Assembly: GCF_900601905.1 (NCBI RefSeq)
Contig: NZ_UWFA01000170.1
Span: 124,001-188,000, forward strand
Reading direction: 5' to 3'
DNA: 64,000 nucleotides
Source: Pseudomonas viridiflava
GTDB taxonomy: Bacteria > Pseudomonadota > Gammaproteobacteria > Pseudomonadales > Pseudomonadaceae
Numbering within the stretch: the stretch's first letter is position 1; each line of letters opens with the position of its first letter. The translations under genes and the position numbers were made by a program. Shown here in pieces: positions 13,061 through 23,783 of this stretch. Below the pieces are notes generated by a model that saw only the letters and a program-made list of their open reading frames with translations, was not told where the DNA came from and ran no database searches.

Positions 13061-13140
13061 TCTTGACAGTAGCGCAAATCACGCTCGGAGACGAAAAATG
13101 CTTATAATGCCGAGCGTTTTTTTCGTTTAACCAAGCTTCA
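13061..13140 (+). promoter_or_regulatory. pilM/ponA intergenic region with candidate ponA promoter inside a stem-loop
   Basis: TATAAT lies at 13103-13108, preceded by TG at 13099-13100, an extended -10 type. The -35 position is poor. The -10 lies in the 21-base loop of a perfect 8-bp inverted repeat (ACGCTCGG 13081-13088 / CCGAGCGT 13110-13117) that is followed by a T-run. The hairpin could act as a weak terminator for leftward or leader transcripts. Confidence 0.35.
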
Positions 13141-13214
13141 AGGCGTGTCCGGTTGTAAATGCTGATGCTTAACCCATTCTTTTTTCTGTTCTTTTTTCTG
13201 GAAAATAAAAAGCC

Positions 13215-15674
13215 TTGATACGCCTGCTGAAGTTTCTGTGGTGGTCTCTCGTCGCCGTATTCTGTGCGTTACTGCTCGGTCTGAGCGGCGCCTTCCTGTA
13301 TTTGAGCCCCAACCTGCCGTCCGTGGAGGCGTTGCGCAGCATTCAGCTGCAAATTCCGCTGCGAGTGTATAGCAGTGATGGCAAGTTGATCGCGGAGTTT
13401 GGCGAAATGCGCCGTACCCCGATCCGTTTTGCCGAAATCCCGCCTAATTTCATCAATGCCCTGCTCTCTGCCGAAGACGATAACTTCGCCAATCACTATG
13501 GTGTCGACCCCGGCAGCCTGATGCGGGCGGCGTCGCAACTGGTCAAAAGCGGTCACATCCAGTCGGGCGGCAGCACCATCACCATGCAGGTGGCAAAAAA
13601 CTACTTCCTGACCAGCGAACGCAGTTTTTCACGGAAAACCACCGAGATACTCCTGGCCCTGCAAATTGAGCGCCAACTGACCAAGGATGAAATCCTTGAG
13701 TTGTACGTCAACAAAATCTACCTGGGCAACCGCGCCTATGGCATCGAAGCGGCAGCACAGGTGTATTACGGCAAATCGATTCGCGACGTGACGCTGGCGC
13801 AAATGGCGATGATTGCCGGTCTGCCCAAAGCGCCGTCACGCTTCAACCCCCTGGCCAACCCGGCCCGCGCCAAAGAGCGTCGCGACTGGATCCTGGGGCG
13901 CATGTACAAGCTGGGCAAGATTGATCAGAGCGCCTACCAGACCGCGCTCAACGAGCCGATCAACGCCAGCTACCACGTACCGACGCCTGAAGTTAACGCC
14001 CCTTACATCGCCGAAATGGCCCGCGCCGAAATGGTCGGTCGTTATGGCAGCGATGCTTATACAGAAGGCTTCCGGGTGACCACTACTGTGCCGAGCGACC
14101 TCCAGGAACACGCCAACACGGCGGTCCAGGAAGGCTTGATCGACTACGACCAGCGCCACGGCTACCGTGGCCCTGAAAGCCGCTTCCCGGGCATGACCCG
14201 TGAAGGCTGGGCGCAGGAGCTGACCAAGCAGCGCGCGATCAGTGGGCTTGAGCCTGCCATCGTCAGCCAGGTCGACAAGACTGGCCTGCGCGTCCTGACC
14301 CGCAATGGTGAAAAAGAAGAAACCGTTGAATGGGCGAGCATGAAGTGGGCGCGTCCTTATCTGAACACCAACAGTCTGGGGGCGAACCCCAGGCAGCCGG
14401 CTGACGTAGCGCATGTCGGTGATCTGGTTCGTGTGCAACGTCAGGCTGACGGCACACTGGAATTCAGTCAGATTCCCGTCGCGCAAAGTGCGCTGGTATC
14501 CCTTGATCCGCAAAACGGTGCAATCCGCGCCCTGGTCGGTGGTTTCGCCTTCGAGCAGAGCAACTACAACCGCGCCTTGCAGGCCAAGCGTCAGCCGGGT
14601 TCGAGCTTCAAACCGTTCCTTTATAGCGCCGCGCTGGATAACGGCTACACCGCATCGAGCCTGGTCAACGACGCGCCGATCGTGTTTGTCGACGAGTACC
14701 TGGACAAGGTCTGGCGTCCGAAGAACGACACCAACACGTTCCTCGGGCCGATCCGCCTGCGTGAAGCGCTCTACAAGTCGCGCAACCTGGTCTCGATCCG
14801 CCTGCTGCAACAGCTGGGCATCGACACGTCCATTGATTACATGACGCGCTTTGGCTTCAACAAGAGCGATCTGCCGCGCAACCTGTCGCTGGCCCTGGGC
14901 ACCGCGACCCTGACGCCGATGGAAATCGTCAGCGGCTGGAGCACCTTCGCCAACGGCGGTTACAAGGTCAACTCGTACCTGATCCAGAGCATTGAAAGCC
15001 GCGACGGCGTGAAGCTGTTCGAAGCCAATCCACCGACCGTTCCAGCCGTGGACAGCCCGATGGCCGCAGACACCAAAACGGTGGCGGTCGCCAATGGTCC
15101 GGCACTGATCACCAACTCAACCGAAGGTGTTCCAGCGCCTGCGCCGCCAGTCGACCCGACAGCGCCAGCCGTTGCACCGCGTATCGTCGACGGCCGTACC
15201 ACGTTCATCCTCAACAGCATGTTGCAGGACGTCATCAAACGCGGCACTGGCCGCCGTGCGCTGGCAATGAACCGCCCTGACATCGCGGGCAAGACCGGTA
15301 CCACCAACGAATCCAAGGACGCCTGGTTTACCGGCTACAACGCGGATTACGTGACCACGGTCTGGACCGGCTTTGATCAGCCGGAGAGCCTGGGCCGTCA
15401 CGAATTTGGCGGCACGGTTGCCCTGCCGATCTGGATGAACTACATGAGCGCTGCGCTCAAGGACAGGCCGCCGCATCAACAGGTCGAACCGGACGGCATT
15501 CTCAGCCTGCGGGTCGATCCAATCAGTGGTCGCGCCGCAACGCCAAGTACGCCGAATGCGTTCTTCGAACTGTTCAAGAGCGAAGACACACCGCCAAGCG
15601 TCAACGAACTGGGCGGCAGTGCGCCGGGCAGTCCGTTGCCAGCGGATGAGTCAGCGCCGATCGATTTGTTCTAA
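13215..15674 (+). CDS. ponA: Penicillin-binding protein 1A
   Basis: Bifunctional class A PBP: glycosyltransferase and DD-transpeptidase of the inner membrane. It has 819 residues. A membrane anchor lies near 6-29. The glycosyltransferase domain follows, with the catalytic-Glu region LLSAEDDNFANHYGVDP and GGSTITMQVAKNYFL. An OB-like insertion comes next, and then a transpeptidase with SSFK (QPGSSFKPFLYS) and KTGTT. The start is TTG: a stop codon lies three codons upstream and no ATG fits the conserved N-terminus. A Pro/Ala-rich insertion precedes the KTG motif. It is transcribed alone and ends at the terminator shared with maeB. Confidence 0.95.
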   Translation: MIRLLKFLWWSLVAVFCALLLGLSGAFLYLSPNLPSVEALRSIQLQIPLRVYSSDGKLIAEFGEMRRTPIRFAEIPPNFINALLSAEDDNFANHYGVDPGSLMRAASQLVKSGHIQSGGSTITMQVAKNYFLTSERSFSRKTTEILLALQIERQLTKDEILELYVNKIYLGNRAYGIEAAAQVYYGKSIRDVTLAQMAMIAGLPKAPSRFNPLANPARAKERRDWILGRMYKLGKIDQSAYQTALNEPINASYHVPTPEVNAPYIAEMARAEMVGRYGSDAYTEGFRVTTTVPSDLQEHANTAVQEGLIDYDQRHGYRGPESRFPGMTREGWAQELTKQRAISGLEPAIVSQVDKTGLRVLTRNGEKEETVEWASMKWARPYLNTNSLGANPRQPADVAHVGDLVRVQRQADGTLEFSQIPVAQSALVSLDPQNGAIRALVGGFAFEQSNYNRALQAKRQPGSSFKPFLYSAALDNGYTASSLVNDAPIVFVDEYLDKVWRPKNDTNTFLGPIRLREALYKSRNLVSIRLLQQLGIDTSIDYMTRFGFNKSDLPRNLSLALGTATLTPMEIVSGWSTFANGGYKVNSYLIQSIESRDGVKLFEANPPTVPAVDSPMAADTKTVAVANGPALITNSTEGVPAPAPPVDPTAPAVAPRIVDGRTTFILNSMLQDVIKRGTGRRALAMNRPDIAGKTGTTNESKDAWFTGYNADYVTTVWTGFDQPESLGRHEFGGTVALPIWMNYMSAALKDRPPHQQVEPDGILSLRVDPISGRAATPSTPNAFFELFKSEDTPPSVNELGGSAPGSPLPADESAPIDLF

Positions 15675-15722
15675 CGCCATTTACCCGCTCCCACACAAAC
15701 CTCGCTCCAACAATCAAAGCCA

Positions 15723-15756
15723 CAAAAAAACCCTGCATCGCTGCAGGGTTTTTTGT
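15723..15756. terminator. Bidirectional terminator between ponA and maeB
   Basis: CCCTGCA-tcgc-TGCAGGG is flanked by an A-run on the left and a T-run on the right, so it can end both convergent transcripts. Confidence 0.9.
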
Positions 15757-15772
15757 GTTCGCGAATCAGCGT

Positions 15773-17041
15773 TTAGCCGTTAAAAACATCTTCAACGCTG
15801 GTCAGCGGGTAGTGCTTTGGATACGGCAGGGTGGCAACGCCGCTCTCGATGGCTGCCTTGGCAACGGCATCGGCGATCAGGCCCAGCAAGCGGGTATCCA
15901 TTGGTTTCGGGATGATGTACTCACGACCGAATTCCAGTTTGATACCACCGTAGGCATCACAGACTTCCTGAGGCACTGGCAGTTTGGCCAGTTCACGCAG
16001 GGCGTTGGCCGCAGCAATCTTCATTTCTTCGTTGATGCGCTTGGCGCGAACGTCCAGGGCACCACGGAAGATGAACGGGAAGCCCAGCACGTTGTTGACC
16101 TGGTTCGGGTAGTCCGAACGGCCGGTCGCCATGATCACGTCGCTGCGCGTAGCGTGAGCCAGCTCAGGAGAGATTTCCGGATCCGGGTTCGAGCAGGCGA
16201 ACACGATTGGATCCTTGGCCATCAGCTTCAGGTTTTCAGGGCTGAGCAGGTTTGGACCCGACAGACCCACGAACACATCGGCGCCATCCAGCGCGTCAGT
16301 CAGGGTGCGTTTCTCAGTAGCGTGAGCGAACACTGCCTTGTACTGGTTCAGGTCGGTACGGCCGGAGTGGATCACGCCGGTGCGGTCAACCATGAAGATG
16401 TTTTCGATTTTAGCGCCCATGCTCACCAGCAACTTCATGCAGGAGATGGCCGCAGCGCCAGCGCCCAGGCAGACGATCTTGGCGTCTTCCAGGGTTTTGC
16501 CGACGATTTCCAGTGCGTTGATCATGCCGGCCGCAGTAACGATCGCGGTGCCGTGCTGGTCATCGTGGAAAACCGGGATGTCGCATTGTTCGATCAGGGC
16601 TTTCTCGATCTCGAAGCACTCAGGTGCCTTGATGTCTTCGAGGTTGATGCCGCCAAAGGTAATGGAAATGCGCTTGACGGTGTCGATGAAGGCTTGCGGG
16701 CTTTCCGAATCGACTTCGATGTCGAACACATCAATGCCGGCGAAACGCTTGAACAGAACGCCTTTACCTTCCATGACCGGCTTGGAAGCCAGTGGGCCCA
16801 GATCGCCAAGGCCGAGGATAGCGGTGCCGTCGGAAATAACTGCTACCAGGTTGCCTTTGCCGGTGTATTTGTAAGCCAGCTCAGGATCACGGGCGATTTC
16901 ACGCACCGGCTCGGCGACGCCAGGGCTGTATGCCAGGGCCAGATCACGAGCAGTTGCGGTTGGCTTGGTGAGTTCGACGCTCAGCTTCCCCGGACGAGGA
17001 TTGGCGTGATATTCAAGCGCAGCAGTTTTCAAATCAGACAT
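15773..17041 (-). CDS. maeB: NAD(P)-dependent malic enzyme, short form
   Basis: Oxidative decarboxylation of malate to pyruvate with production of NAD(P)H. This 422-residue protein starts MSDLKTAALEYHANPRPGKL. It has the malic-enzyme N-domain (LALAYSPGVAEP, GTAILGLGDLG, the FEIEKA metal-binding region and HDDQHGTA) and a Rossmann domain (VCLGAGAAAISCMKLL). It matches the catalytic part of MaeB without the phosphotransacetylase-like C-terminal domain of the E. coli enzyme. The cofactor preference cannot be read with certainty. Confidence 0.92.
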   Translation of the reverse strand: MSDLKTAALEYHANPRPGKLSVELTKPTATARDLALAYSPGVAEPVREIARDPELAYKYTGKGNLVAVISDGTAILGLGDLGPLASKPVMEGKGVLFKRFAGIDVFDIEVDSESPQAFIDTVKRISITFGGINLEDIKAPECFEIEKALIEQCDIPVFHDDQHGTAIVTAAGMINALEIVGKTLEDAKIVCLGAGAAAISCMKLLVSMGAKIENIFMVDRTGVIHSGRTDLNQYKAVFAHATEKRTLTDALDGADVFVGLSGPNLLSPENLKLMAKDPIVFACSNPDPEISPELAHATRSDVIMATGRSDYPNQVNNVLGFPFIFRGALDVRAKRINEEMKIAAANALRELAKLPVPQEVCDAYGGIKLEFGREYIIPKPMDTRLLGLIADAVAKAAIESGVATLPYPKHYPLTSVEDVFNG

Positions 17042-17371
17042 GTGGGCATTCCGCTTTTTTTACTGTGGGACAGACGGACCGCCGAGGATACGCAAGATGC
17101 AAAGTCCTAACAAGACTGGTCAGTCACTACTGTCAAGGGGCGGGGGCTACGACTTTACGCTTAGATTGAGGGTGTTGCATCTGCGAGCGACTAATTTCCA
17201 GGAGCTGCCGAAGGCTGCGAATCGCCGTCCATCTGACACAACACTACTGTCGCACAGCAGACATGGCCCTGTAGGAGCGCGCTTGCCCGCGATAGCATTC
17301 GGTCAGGCAATCATTTGTCGACTGAACCACCGCTATCGCGGGCAAGCGCGCTCCTACGGGTGCAGTGCCAC
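17042..17371. other. Intergenic region upstream of maeB with one REP pair
   Basis: The 330 bases hold the maeB leader and a paired REP element (17270-17357). No gene or clear promoter was recognised. Confidence 0.5.
17270..17357. repeat. Paired REP element (REPIN)
   Basis: Inverted copies of TGTAGGAGCGCGCTTGCCCG about 90 bases end to end, with a core of GCGGGCAAGC type. The spacer arms also pair (GCGATAGC / GCTATCGC). Confidence 0.85.
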
Positions 17372-18196
17372 TCAACGAGCGGAAGCATCAAGCATTGCAG
17401 GATGTGTAATCGGCATCATCCAGCGCGATTGCCCCTCCTTGAGGCCCCCACGCCGCGAGCGGTCGACCACCCAGCCTCGGGCTTCGACGCGCTGGCCTTT
17501 CATGCGCTGCAGGGCAGCAGCATCGAACTGGCTGATCAGCTCAGGGGCAATTCGCAGCACAGGGCCGTCCTGCAACTCGATCCAGAGACCACCGCCATTG
17601 CGCTGGACACGGGCGACGGTCCCGGCAAGCAGAGCAAAGCCGCCCTTGTCGATCTGCGCCGCGGGTTGCACCGGCGAATTGCGCCACAAGCCGAGCCGTG
17701 CTGCACGGGCGACCCGCTCAGCCGCGAGCTGGCAATCAACCAGCGCGACATTGGGCCAGACCGCCACGAGATAGCCCAACCCTTCGCTGAGGAGCTGCGC
17801 TTCCAGGTTGGCGCCGTTGCGGCCATAAACATTGGCCAGCACCCGGCCGTAGCGATCCTTGCCCTGCTGACCGACAGCGAGGCTGACCTGACCATCACTT
17901 TCAGCGACCAATGCCTGCAAGCGTCGCATGGCAGCTTCGGCAAAAGGCTCGGCAGACTGACCTTTCTTACCGGTCTCGGGCGTATTGAGGCCGACCATGC
18001 GCACATTGCGCCCGTCGCTCAGGCGCAGCGTATCGCCGTCGACCACACGCTCGACCTGAGCCGCCGGCAGGGAAGCTGGCGCAGTGCACAGCGCTTGCGC
18101 AGCAGGCAGCCAAATAGCGGCCACAAAAAAGGCGCCCGCGAGGGACGCCTTTTTAAGCAGCCTGGAGAAACCCGTTGGATTTTCCAGATCGGCCAA
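17372..18196 (-). CDS. Secreted thermonuclease (SNase-like) family protein
   Basis: A 274-residue protein with an N-terminal signal sequence (RLLKKASLAGAFFVAAIWLPAAQA). A staphylococcal-nuclease-like domain follows: RVVDGDTLRLSDGRNVRMVGLNTPE, then KDRYGRVLANVY and LGYLVAVWPN. The Arg, Glu and Arg positions typical of the active site appear retained, so nuclease activity outside the cytoplasm is likely. A second small domain (VARVQRNGGGLWIEL...) is OB-like. The start is TTG two bases after the rpmE stop. The gene is conserved next to rpmE in Pseudomonas. Confidence 0.8.
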   Translation of the reverse strand: MADLENPTGFSRLLKKASLAGAFFVAAIWLPAAQALCTAPASLPAAQVERVVDGDTLRLSDGRNVRMVGLNTPETGKKGQSAEPFAEAAMRRLQALVAESDGQVSLAVGQQGKDRYGRVLANVYGRNGANLEAQLLSEGLGYLVAVWPNVALVDCQLAAERVARAARLGLWRNSPVQPAAQIDKGGFALLAGTVARVQRNGGGLWIELQDGPVLRIAPELISQFDAAALQRMKGQRVEARGWVVDRSRRGGLKEGQSRWMMPITHPAMLDASAR

Positions 18197-18198
18197 CC

Positions 18199-18432
18199 TT
18201 ACTCTGCAGCAGCAGGAGCTTTGGTCGCACCGAACGCACCGAAGCGCGATTTGAACTTGTCAACACGGCCGCCAACGTCAAGCGTCTTCTGCTTGCCGGT
18301 GTAGAACGGGTGGCACTCGTTGCAAACGTCAAGGCTCAGAGGCTTGGCGAGAGTCGAACGGGTTTTGATGACATTGCCGCAGCTGCAAGTAGCGTCAATG
18401 GCTTCGTAAACTGGATGGATATCAGCTTTCAT
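18199..18432 (-). CDS. rpmE: 50S ribosomal protein L31, zinc-binding form
   Basis: 77 residues beginning [20 protein letters not shown]. The zinc ligands Cys16, Cys18, Cys37 and Cys40 are all present, so this is the C+ form that is replaced by a C- paralogue under zinc limitation in many bacteria. The C-terminus carries an extra alanine-rich tail. Confidence 0.97.
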   Translation of the reverse strand: MKADIHPVYEAIDATCSCGNVIKTRSTLAKPLSLDVCNECHPFYTGKQKTLDVGGRVDKFKSRFGAFGATKAPAAAE

Positions 18433-18502
18433 CGGTACTTCCTCGGGCTAGCGTGCCGCCATCCAACACGATTGTTGAATACCGCACGTAAATAGGCCGC
18501 GA

Positions 18503-18530
18503 ATATTAACAGACAATCCAGATCACGCAA
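18503..18530 (-). promoter_or_regulatory. Candidate rpmE promoter
   Basis: On the minus strand TTGCGT (18530-18525), 16 bases, then TAATAT (18508-18503), about 70 bases before the rpmE start. Confidence 0.4.
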
Positions 18531-18608
18531 GCGAACCTTTAAACCGGTCGTCTGCTGACGTCTGCTAAGATCGCGCATCCGTCACAGACCGTAACAGGGA
18601 AACCCCGC

Positions 18609-20828
18609 GTGCCCGACGCCATACTGCGCCTTGCCCTGCCCTCGCCATTGCGGCGCCTGTTCGACTACCGTGCCCCCGCCGGAGTATTGCGCAGTGCGCT
18701 GCAGCCGGGCATGCGCCTGCGAGTGCCATTCGGCCGTCGGGAGATGATCGGCATCCTGATCGAGATCGCCGACCACAGCGAAGTTCCTGCCGACAAGCTC
18801 AAACCGGCCATCGCCCTGCTGGATGAACATGCGCCGTTGCCGCCCTCGCTGTTCAAGCTGTGCCTGTGGACCTCCCAGTATTATCAGCACAGCCTCGGTG
18901 ACACCCTGAGCTGGGCGTTGCCGGTGCTGTTGCGTCAGGGCGAACCCGCAGAATCGCGCCAGGAGCGCTTCTGGCAAGTAGCCCCCCACGCCAGCGTCGA
19001 CGACCCGCGTATCGCACGGGCACCCAAGCAGCGCGAAGCATTGACCACGCTGGCGCAACACCCCCATGGCGTAGCGCATCAACTGTTGAGCAAATTGATG
19101 CTCAACAAGGAAAGCCTCAACCTGCTGCTGGCCAAAGAGCTGGTCCAGGTGGAGGTGCGCAGCCATGCCCCGGCGGCGCGCCACGAACACTGGCTGGCGC
19201 AGCCGGAGTTGCCCCTCAATACGGAACAACGCGCCGCCTGCGAGGCGATTCGTGCCGGTTTCGACAGTTTTCACGCGTTCCTGCTGGCTGGCGTTACCGG
19301 CAGCGGCAAGACCGAAGTCTACTTGCAGCTGATCCGCGAAACCCTTGAAGCAGGCAAGCAGGCGCTGGTGCTGATCCCTGAGATCAACCTCGGCCCGCAA
19401 ACCCTGGCCCGTTTCGAGCAACGCTTCAATGCGCGTATCGCTCTCGTGCACTCGGCTGTCAATGACCGTGAGCGGCTCGACGCCTGGCTGGCGGCGAGGG
19501 ACGGCGAGGCCGACATTATTATCGGCACCCGCTCGGCGCTGTTCACACCGATGAAGAATCCTGGCCTGATCATCATCGACGAGGAGCACGACGGCTCCTA
19601 TAAACAGCAAGAAGGTCTGCGTTATCACGCCCGGGATCTGGCACTGGTGCGTGCGCGCCAGGAAAACATCCCCATCGTGCTGGGTTCGGCGACGCCCTCA
19701 CTGGAAAGTCTGCACAACGCTTACACCGGCCGCTATGGCCTGCTGCGCCTGAATCAGCGCGCCGGTGGTGCGCAGCAGCCGAAGTTCCTGCGTCTGGATG
19801 TCAAAAGCCGTCCGCTGGACAGCGGCATCTCGGGCCCGATGCAACAAGCCATCGGCCAGACCCTTGCCGCAGGGCAGCAAGTATTGGTGTTCCTCAACCG
19901 CCGCGGGTTTGCCCCGACGCTGCTGTGCCACGACTGCGGCTGGCTATCGGGCTGCCCGAGATGCGACGCGCGGATGACTGTGCACCAGCGCTCCGGCGAA
20001 TTGCGCTGCCACCACTGCGGCCATGTCGAGCGCGTGCCGCGCCAGTGCCCGTCGTGCGGCAAGGTGGATTTGCGCCCGGTAGGCGCAGGTACCGAGCGTG
20101 CCGAAGAACGGCTTGGGATTCTGTTTCCCGATTACCCGGTGCTGCGCGTCGATCGCGACAGCACCTCGCGCAAAGACGCCATGAATCAACTGTTCGCCAC
20201 CATTCAGCGCGGCCAGCCGTGCATTCTGGTCGGCACGCAAATGCTCGCCAAGGGGCATCACTTTCCGCGCGTTACGCTGGTGTCAATTCTGGACGCCGAT
20301 GGCGGCCTGTTTTCCGGCGATTTTCGCGCCAGCGAGCGTATGGCGCAGTTGATCGTGCAGGTTGCGGGGCGCGCCGGTCGGGCCGAAGAACCGGGGCGTG
20401 TGATCATTCAGACGCACCTGGCCGACCACCCGCTGCTTATCCAACTGACTGAGCAGGGTTATTTCGCCTTTGCCGAGCAAGCCTTGAGCGAGCGTCGCGC
20501 CGCTGGCCTGCCGCCGTTTTCGCACCTGGCGTTGCTGCGCGCCGAAGCCCACAAACCGGGGCAGGCCGAAGGCTTTCTGGATCAGGCATGCGCTGAAGCT
20601 GAACAATTATTGATCGACATGAAGCTGGGCGGCATCGAACTGCTCGGCCCGGTCCCGGCCCCCATGGAGCGCCGCGCCGGTCGCTATCGAGCGCAATTGC
20701 TGCTGCAATCCAATGCCCGAGCGCCGCTGCATAAACTACTCAGCACCTGGCTGCTGGCCCTTGAGCAGATGCCCAGCGGGCGACAGGTGCGATGGTCGCT
20801 GGATGTGGATCCGGTGGATTTGTATTGA
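18609..20828 (+). CDS. priA: Primosomal replication protein PriA (helicase)
   Basis: 3'-5' DNA helicase that restarts collapsed replication forks. It has 739 residues with a GTG start preceded by AGGGAAA. The N-terminal 3'-DNA-binding domain ([11 protein letters not shown]) is followed by Walker [13 protein letters not shown] and a DEEH box ([13 protein letters not shown]). A zinc-binding insert has paired CxxC motifs ([30 protein letters not shown]). The conserved [15 protein letters not shown] motif follows. Confidence 0.97.
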   Translation: MPDAILRLALPSPLRRLFDYRAPAGVLRSALQPGMRLRVPFGRREMIGILIEIADHSEVPADKLKPAIALLDEHAPLPPSLFKLCLWTSQYYQHSLGDTLSWALPVLLRQGEPAESRQERFWQVAPHASVDDPRIARAPKQREALTTLAQHPHGVAHQLLSKLMLNKESLNLLLAKELVQVEVRSHAPAARHEHWLAQPELPLNTEQRAACEAIRAGFDSFHAFLLAGVTGSGKTEVYLQLIRETLEAGKQALVLIPEINLGPQTLARFEQRFNARIALVHSAVNDRERLDAWLAARDGEADIIIGTRSALFTPMKNPGLIIIDEEHDGSYKQQEGLRYHARDLALVRARQENIPIVLGSATPSLESLHNAYTGRYGLLRLNQRAGGAQQPKFLRLDVKSRPLDSGISGPMQQAIGQTLAAGQQVLVFLNRRGFAPTLLCHDCGWLSGCPRCDARMTVHQRSGELRCHHCGHVERVPRQCPSCGKVDLRPVGAGTERAEERLGILFPDYPVLRVDRDSTSRKDAMNQLFATIQRGQPCILVGTQMLAKGHHFPRVTLVSILDADGGLFSGDFRASERMAQLIVQVAGRAGRAEEPGRVIIQTHLADHPLLIQLTEQGYFAFAEQALSERRAAGLPPFSHLALLRAEAHKPGQAEGFLDQACAEAEQLLIDMKLGGIELLGPVPAPMERRAGRYRAQLLLQSNARAPLHKLLSTWLLALEQMPSGRQVRWSLDVDPVDLY

Positions 20829-20873
20829 ACGCATGTCAAGGAGCTCCCCCGCCGCCCAGCAAACATGGAACCT

Positions 20874-20963
20874 TGTAGGAGCGAGGCTTGCCCGCGAATC
20901 AGTCACTACGGTATTGCAGACAGACCGCGTTATCGTTTTTCGCGGGCAAGCCTCGCTCCAACA
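20874..20963. repeat. Paired REP element (REPIN)
   Basis: Inverted GTAGGAGCGAGGCTTGCCCG and CGGGCAAGCCTCGCTCCAAC arms between priA and argS. Confidence 0.9.
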
Positions 20964-21084
20964 GGCCCTGATTCACAACCCAATAGCCAACGCGGTTGGC
21001 AAGGTGGCTCCGGCAACGGATAATGCTCAGTTTTTCCACCCGCGCATCCAGGCGCCACCGCGCTTGCGGTCGAAAGAGAGCATC

Positions 21085-22821
21085 ATGAAAGACACCATTC
21101 GCCAGCTGATTCAACAAGCCCTGAGCCAACTCGTCACCGAGGGCGTCTTGCCAGAAGGCCTGTCGCCAGCGATTCAGGTGGAGAATGCCAAGGACAAGAC
21201 CCACGGCGACTTCGCCAGCAACATCGCCATGATGCTGGCCAAACCTGCGGGCATGAAGCCTCGCGATCTGGCTGAAAAGCTGATCGCCGCGCTGCCTGCC
21301 GACGAGCAGATCAGCAAGGTTGAAATCGCTGGCCCCGGATTCCTGAATTTCTTCCAGAACACCCAGGCATTGGCGACGCGCCTGGACGCAGCCCTGGCCG
21401 ATGCCAGGCTGTCGGTGCGCAAAAGCGGTCCGGCGCAGCGTACCGTGGTCGATCTGTCGGCACCCAACCTCGCCAAAGAGATGCACGTCGGCCACCTGCG
21501 CTCGACCATCATTGGTGACGGCGTGGCCAACGTCCTGGAGTTTCTCGGCGATACCGTCATTCGCCAGAACCACGTGGGCGATTGGGGCACTCAATTCGGA
21601 ATGCTGCTGGCATACCTGCAAGAACAGCCCGCCACCAGCGACGAACTGTCCGACCTGGAAGACTTCTACCGCGCCGCGAAGAAACGCTTCGACGAGTCCG
21701 AAGAGTTTGCCGAACGCGCTCGTGGCCTGGTGGTGAAGCTGCAGGCAGGCGACGCCGAATGCTTGAGCCTGTGGACCAAATTCAAAGACATCTCGCTGTC
21801 TCACTGCCAGAAAGTCTACGACCTGCTGAACGTCAAATTGACCCCGGCCGACGTGATGGGCGAGAGCGCCTACAACGACGATCTGGCCAATGTCGTCAGC
21901 GACCTGAAAACCACGGGCCTGCTGGTCGAAAGCAACGGCGCCCAGTGTGTGTTCCTCGAAGAATTCCGCACCGCCGACGACACTCCGTTGCCGGTCATCG
22001 TGCAAAAGGCCGGCGGCGGCTACCTGTACGCCACCACCGACCTGGCGGCAATCCGCTATCGCAGCAACGTCTTGAAGGCCGATCGCGCACTGTATTTCGT
22101 CGATCAGCGTCAGGCGCTGCACTTTCAGCAGGTGTTTGAAGTGGCGCGCCGCGCCGGTTTCGTCCACGACGGCATGCAGCTGGAACACATGGGCTTTGGC
22201 ACCATGAACGGCGCTGACGGTCGCCCGTTCAAGACTCGCGACGGCGGCACGGTCAAGCTGATCGACCTGCTTGATGAGGCCAAAGAACGCGCCTACACGC
22301 TGGTCAAGGAAAAGAACCCGGAGCTGGCTGAAGACGAATTGCGCACCATCGCCAAGGCCGTGGGCATCAGTGCGGTGAAATACGCCGACCTGTCCAAGCA
22401 TCGCGCCAGCGATTACAGCTTCAACTTTGATCAGATGCTCAGCTTCGAAGGCAACACCGCGCCTTACCTGCTGTATGCCTACACCCGGGTTGCCGGTGTG
22501 TTCCGCAAACTCGGCACGCCGTTTGATGCCAGCAAGGGCCAGATCGTCCTTGAGGCTGCGCAGGAGCAGGAGTTGGCTGCACGTCTAGCGCAGTTCGGCG
22601 AAATCCTCAATAACGTTGCCGAAAAAGGTACGCCACACGTGTTGTGCGCTTACATTTACGACCTCGCCGGTCTGTTCTCCAGCTTCTACGAGAACTGCCC
22701 GATCCTGGGTGCAGACAGTGCCGAACAACAGCAGAGCCGTTTGCGCCTGGCTGCGTTGACCGGTCGTACCCTCAAGCAAGGCCTGGATCTCTTGGGTCTG
22801 GAAACTCTGGAGCGCATGTAA
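21085..22821 (+). CDS. argS: Arginyl-tRNA synthetase
   Basis: Class I aminoacyl-tRNA synthetase charging tRNA-Arg. From ATG at 21085 (preceded by AAGAGAG) the protein has 578 residues. It starts [20 protein letters not shown]. The HIGH-type motif is visible in [20 protein letters not shown]. The N-terminal tRNA D-loop recognition domain and the C-terminal DALR anticodon domain ([16 protein letters not shown]) are present. The longer open frame upstream runs through a REP element and is not part of the gene. Confidence 0.97.
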   Translation: MKDTIRQLIQQALSQLVTEGVLPEGLSPAIQVENAKDKTHGDFASNIAMMLAKPAGMKPRDLAEKLIAALPADEQISKVEIAGPGFLNFFQNTQALATRLDAALADARLSVRKSGPAQRTVVDLSAPNLAKEMHVGHLRSTIIGDGVANVLEFLGDTVIRQNHVGDWGTQFGMLLAYLQEQPATSDELSDLEDFYRAAKKRFDESEEFAERARGLVVKLQAGDAECLSLWTKFKDISLSHCQKVYDLLNVKLTPADVMGESAYNDDLANVVSDLKTTGLLVESNGAQCVFLEEFRTADDTPLPVIVQKAGGGYLYATTDLAAIRYRSNVLKADRALYFVDQRQALHFQQVFEVARRAGFVHDGMQLEHMGFGTMNGADGRPFKTRDGGTVKLIDLLDEAKERAYTLVKEKNPELAEDELRTIAKAVGISAVKYADLSKHRASDYSFNFDQMLSFEGNTAPYLLYAYTRVAGVFRKLGTPFDASKGQIVLEAAQEQELAARLAQFGEILNNVAEKGTPHVLCAYIYDLAGLFSSFYENCPILGADSAEQQQSRLRLAALTGRTLKQGLDLLGLETLERM

Positions 22822-22822
22822 G

Positions 22823-23503
22823 TTGGCTGCCGCGAAAAAGAAACCTGCACCCAAGCGCGGCGCCAGCCGTTATCAAGCACCTGCAAAGAAGCCGATTCCG
22901 GGATGGATGTGGCTGGCTGTCGGCCTCACGGTCGGTGCTTTCATCGTGTTTCTGATGAAGCTCGAACCGGGTGGCGATGACGTCAAGCGGGTCAAGGCCG
23001 AAGCCAAGGCAGCCAAAATTGCCGAAGCCAACAAGACGCCGCCGAGCCCGACTGCGCCTGTGAAGCCCAAGTACGACTTCTACACGCTGCTGCCGGAGTC
23101 GGAAGTTATCGTGCCCAACGAAGCCGTGCCGGAGAAGACCCCGCCGCCAGTGGTTGCGCCGGTCACGCCTGAACAGGCCGCGAAGATTGATACTGCGCGA
23201 GCTCAGGCAGCCCTCAGCGGGCTGACCCCGCCGCCACCGCCTCCAGTCGCGAAACCGGCTGCGGTGACGCAGTTCTTCCTGCAGGCGGGCTCGTTCCGCA
23301 AAAAAGAAGACGCCGACAAGGTGCGCGCGCAGATCATCCTGCTGGGCCAGAGCGCTGCGGTTGAATCCGGCACCGTCAAGGAAGAAACCTGGTACCGCGT
23401 ACTGGTCGGCCCGTTCAGCAATCGCGAACAACTCACCATCGCCCAGAAGCAGTTGGCGAGTGGCGGGTTTAGTAACCTGTTGTTGCAGCAGCGGAGTAAG
23501 TAA
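22823..23503 (+). CDS. SPOR-domain cell-division protein, FtsN-like
   Basis: 226 residues starting from TTG one base after argS. The basic N-terminus (AAAKKKPAPKRGASRYQAPAKK) is cytoplasmic, with one membrane helix near residues 28-47 (WMWLAVGLTVGAFIVFLMKL). A periplasmic Lys/Pro/Ala-rich linker follows, and then a C-terminal SPOR domain from about 140 (FFLQAGSFRKKEDADKVRAQ). The domain order is that of FtsN, which activates septal peptidoglycan synthesis. The match is in architecture rather than strong sequence identity. Confidence 0.85.
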   Translation: MAAAKKKPAPKRGASRYQAPAKKPIPGWMWLAVGLTVGAFIVFLMKLEPGGDDVKRVKAEAKAAKIAEANKTPPSPTAPVKPKYDFYTLLPESEVIVPNEAVPEKTPPPVVAPVTPEQAAKIDTARAQAALSGLTPPPPPPVAKPAAVTQFFLQAGSFRKKEDADKVRAQIILLGQSAAVESGTVKEETWYRVLVGPFSNREQLTIAQKQLASGGFSNLLLQQRSK

Positions 23504-23548
23504 TCCTGAAGCCTGCGGAACCGGCTTCGCTCTCACAGTTGCCCTTCC

Positions 23549-23637
23549 TGTAGGAGCTAACGAGCAGCGCGAGGCAGCGATAGCGGTCTGTCTGATATAC
23601 CGCCATCGCGGCCTCGCGCTGCTCGTGCGCTCCTACA
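23549..23637. repeat. Paired REP element with a divergent core
   Basis: TGTAGGAGC ... GCTCCTACA inverted arms with a GAGCAGCGCGAGG / CCTCGCGCTGCTC inner stem, unlike the GGCTTGCCCGCG core of most copies here. Confidence 0.8.
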
Positions 23638-23783
23638 GGGATCATGATTGGGGGTCACCGAGCGGCATCCGGAAGACGGAGACATCCGCCCAACCACTCA
23701 TCCTCCAAGGTTGAAATCCCCACCCCCACCCCCATATGAGTTTTCACCAGGGCATTTTCGCCCCGCTGTGTGGAGACTCTCCC

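Noticed and set aside
15755..17110. Plus-strand frame of 451 codons opposite maeB
   Set aside because: Shadow of the malic enzyme gene. The translation has no domain and runs against a clear family match.
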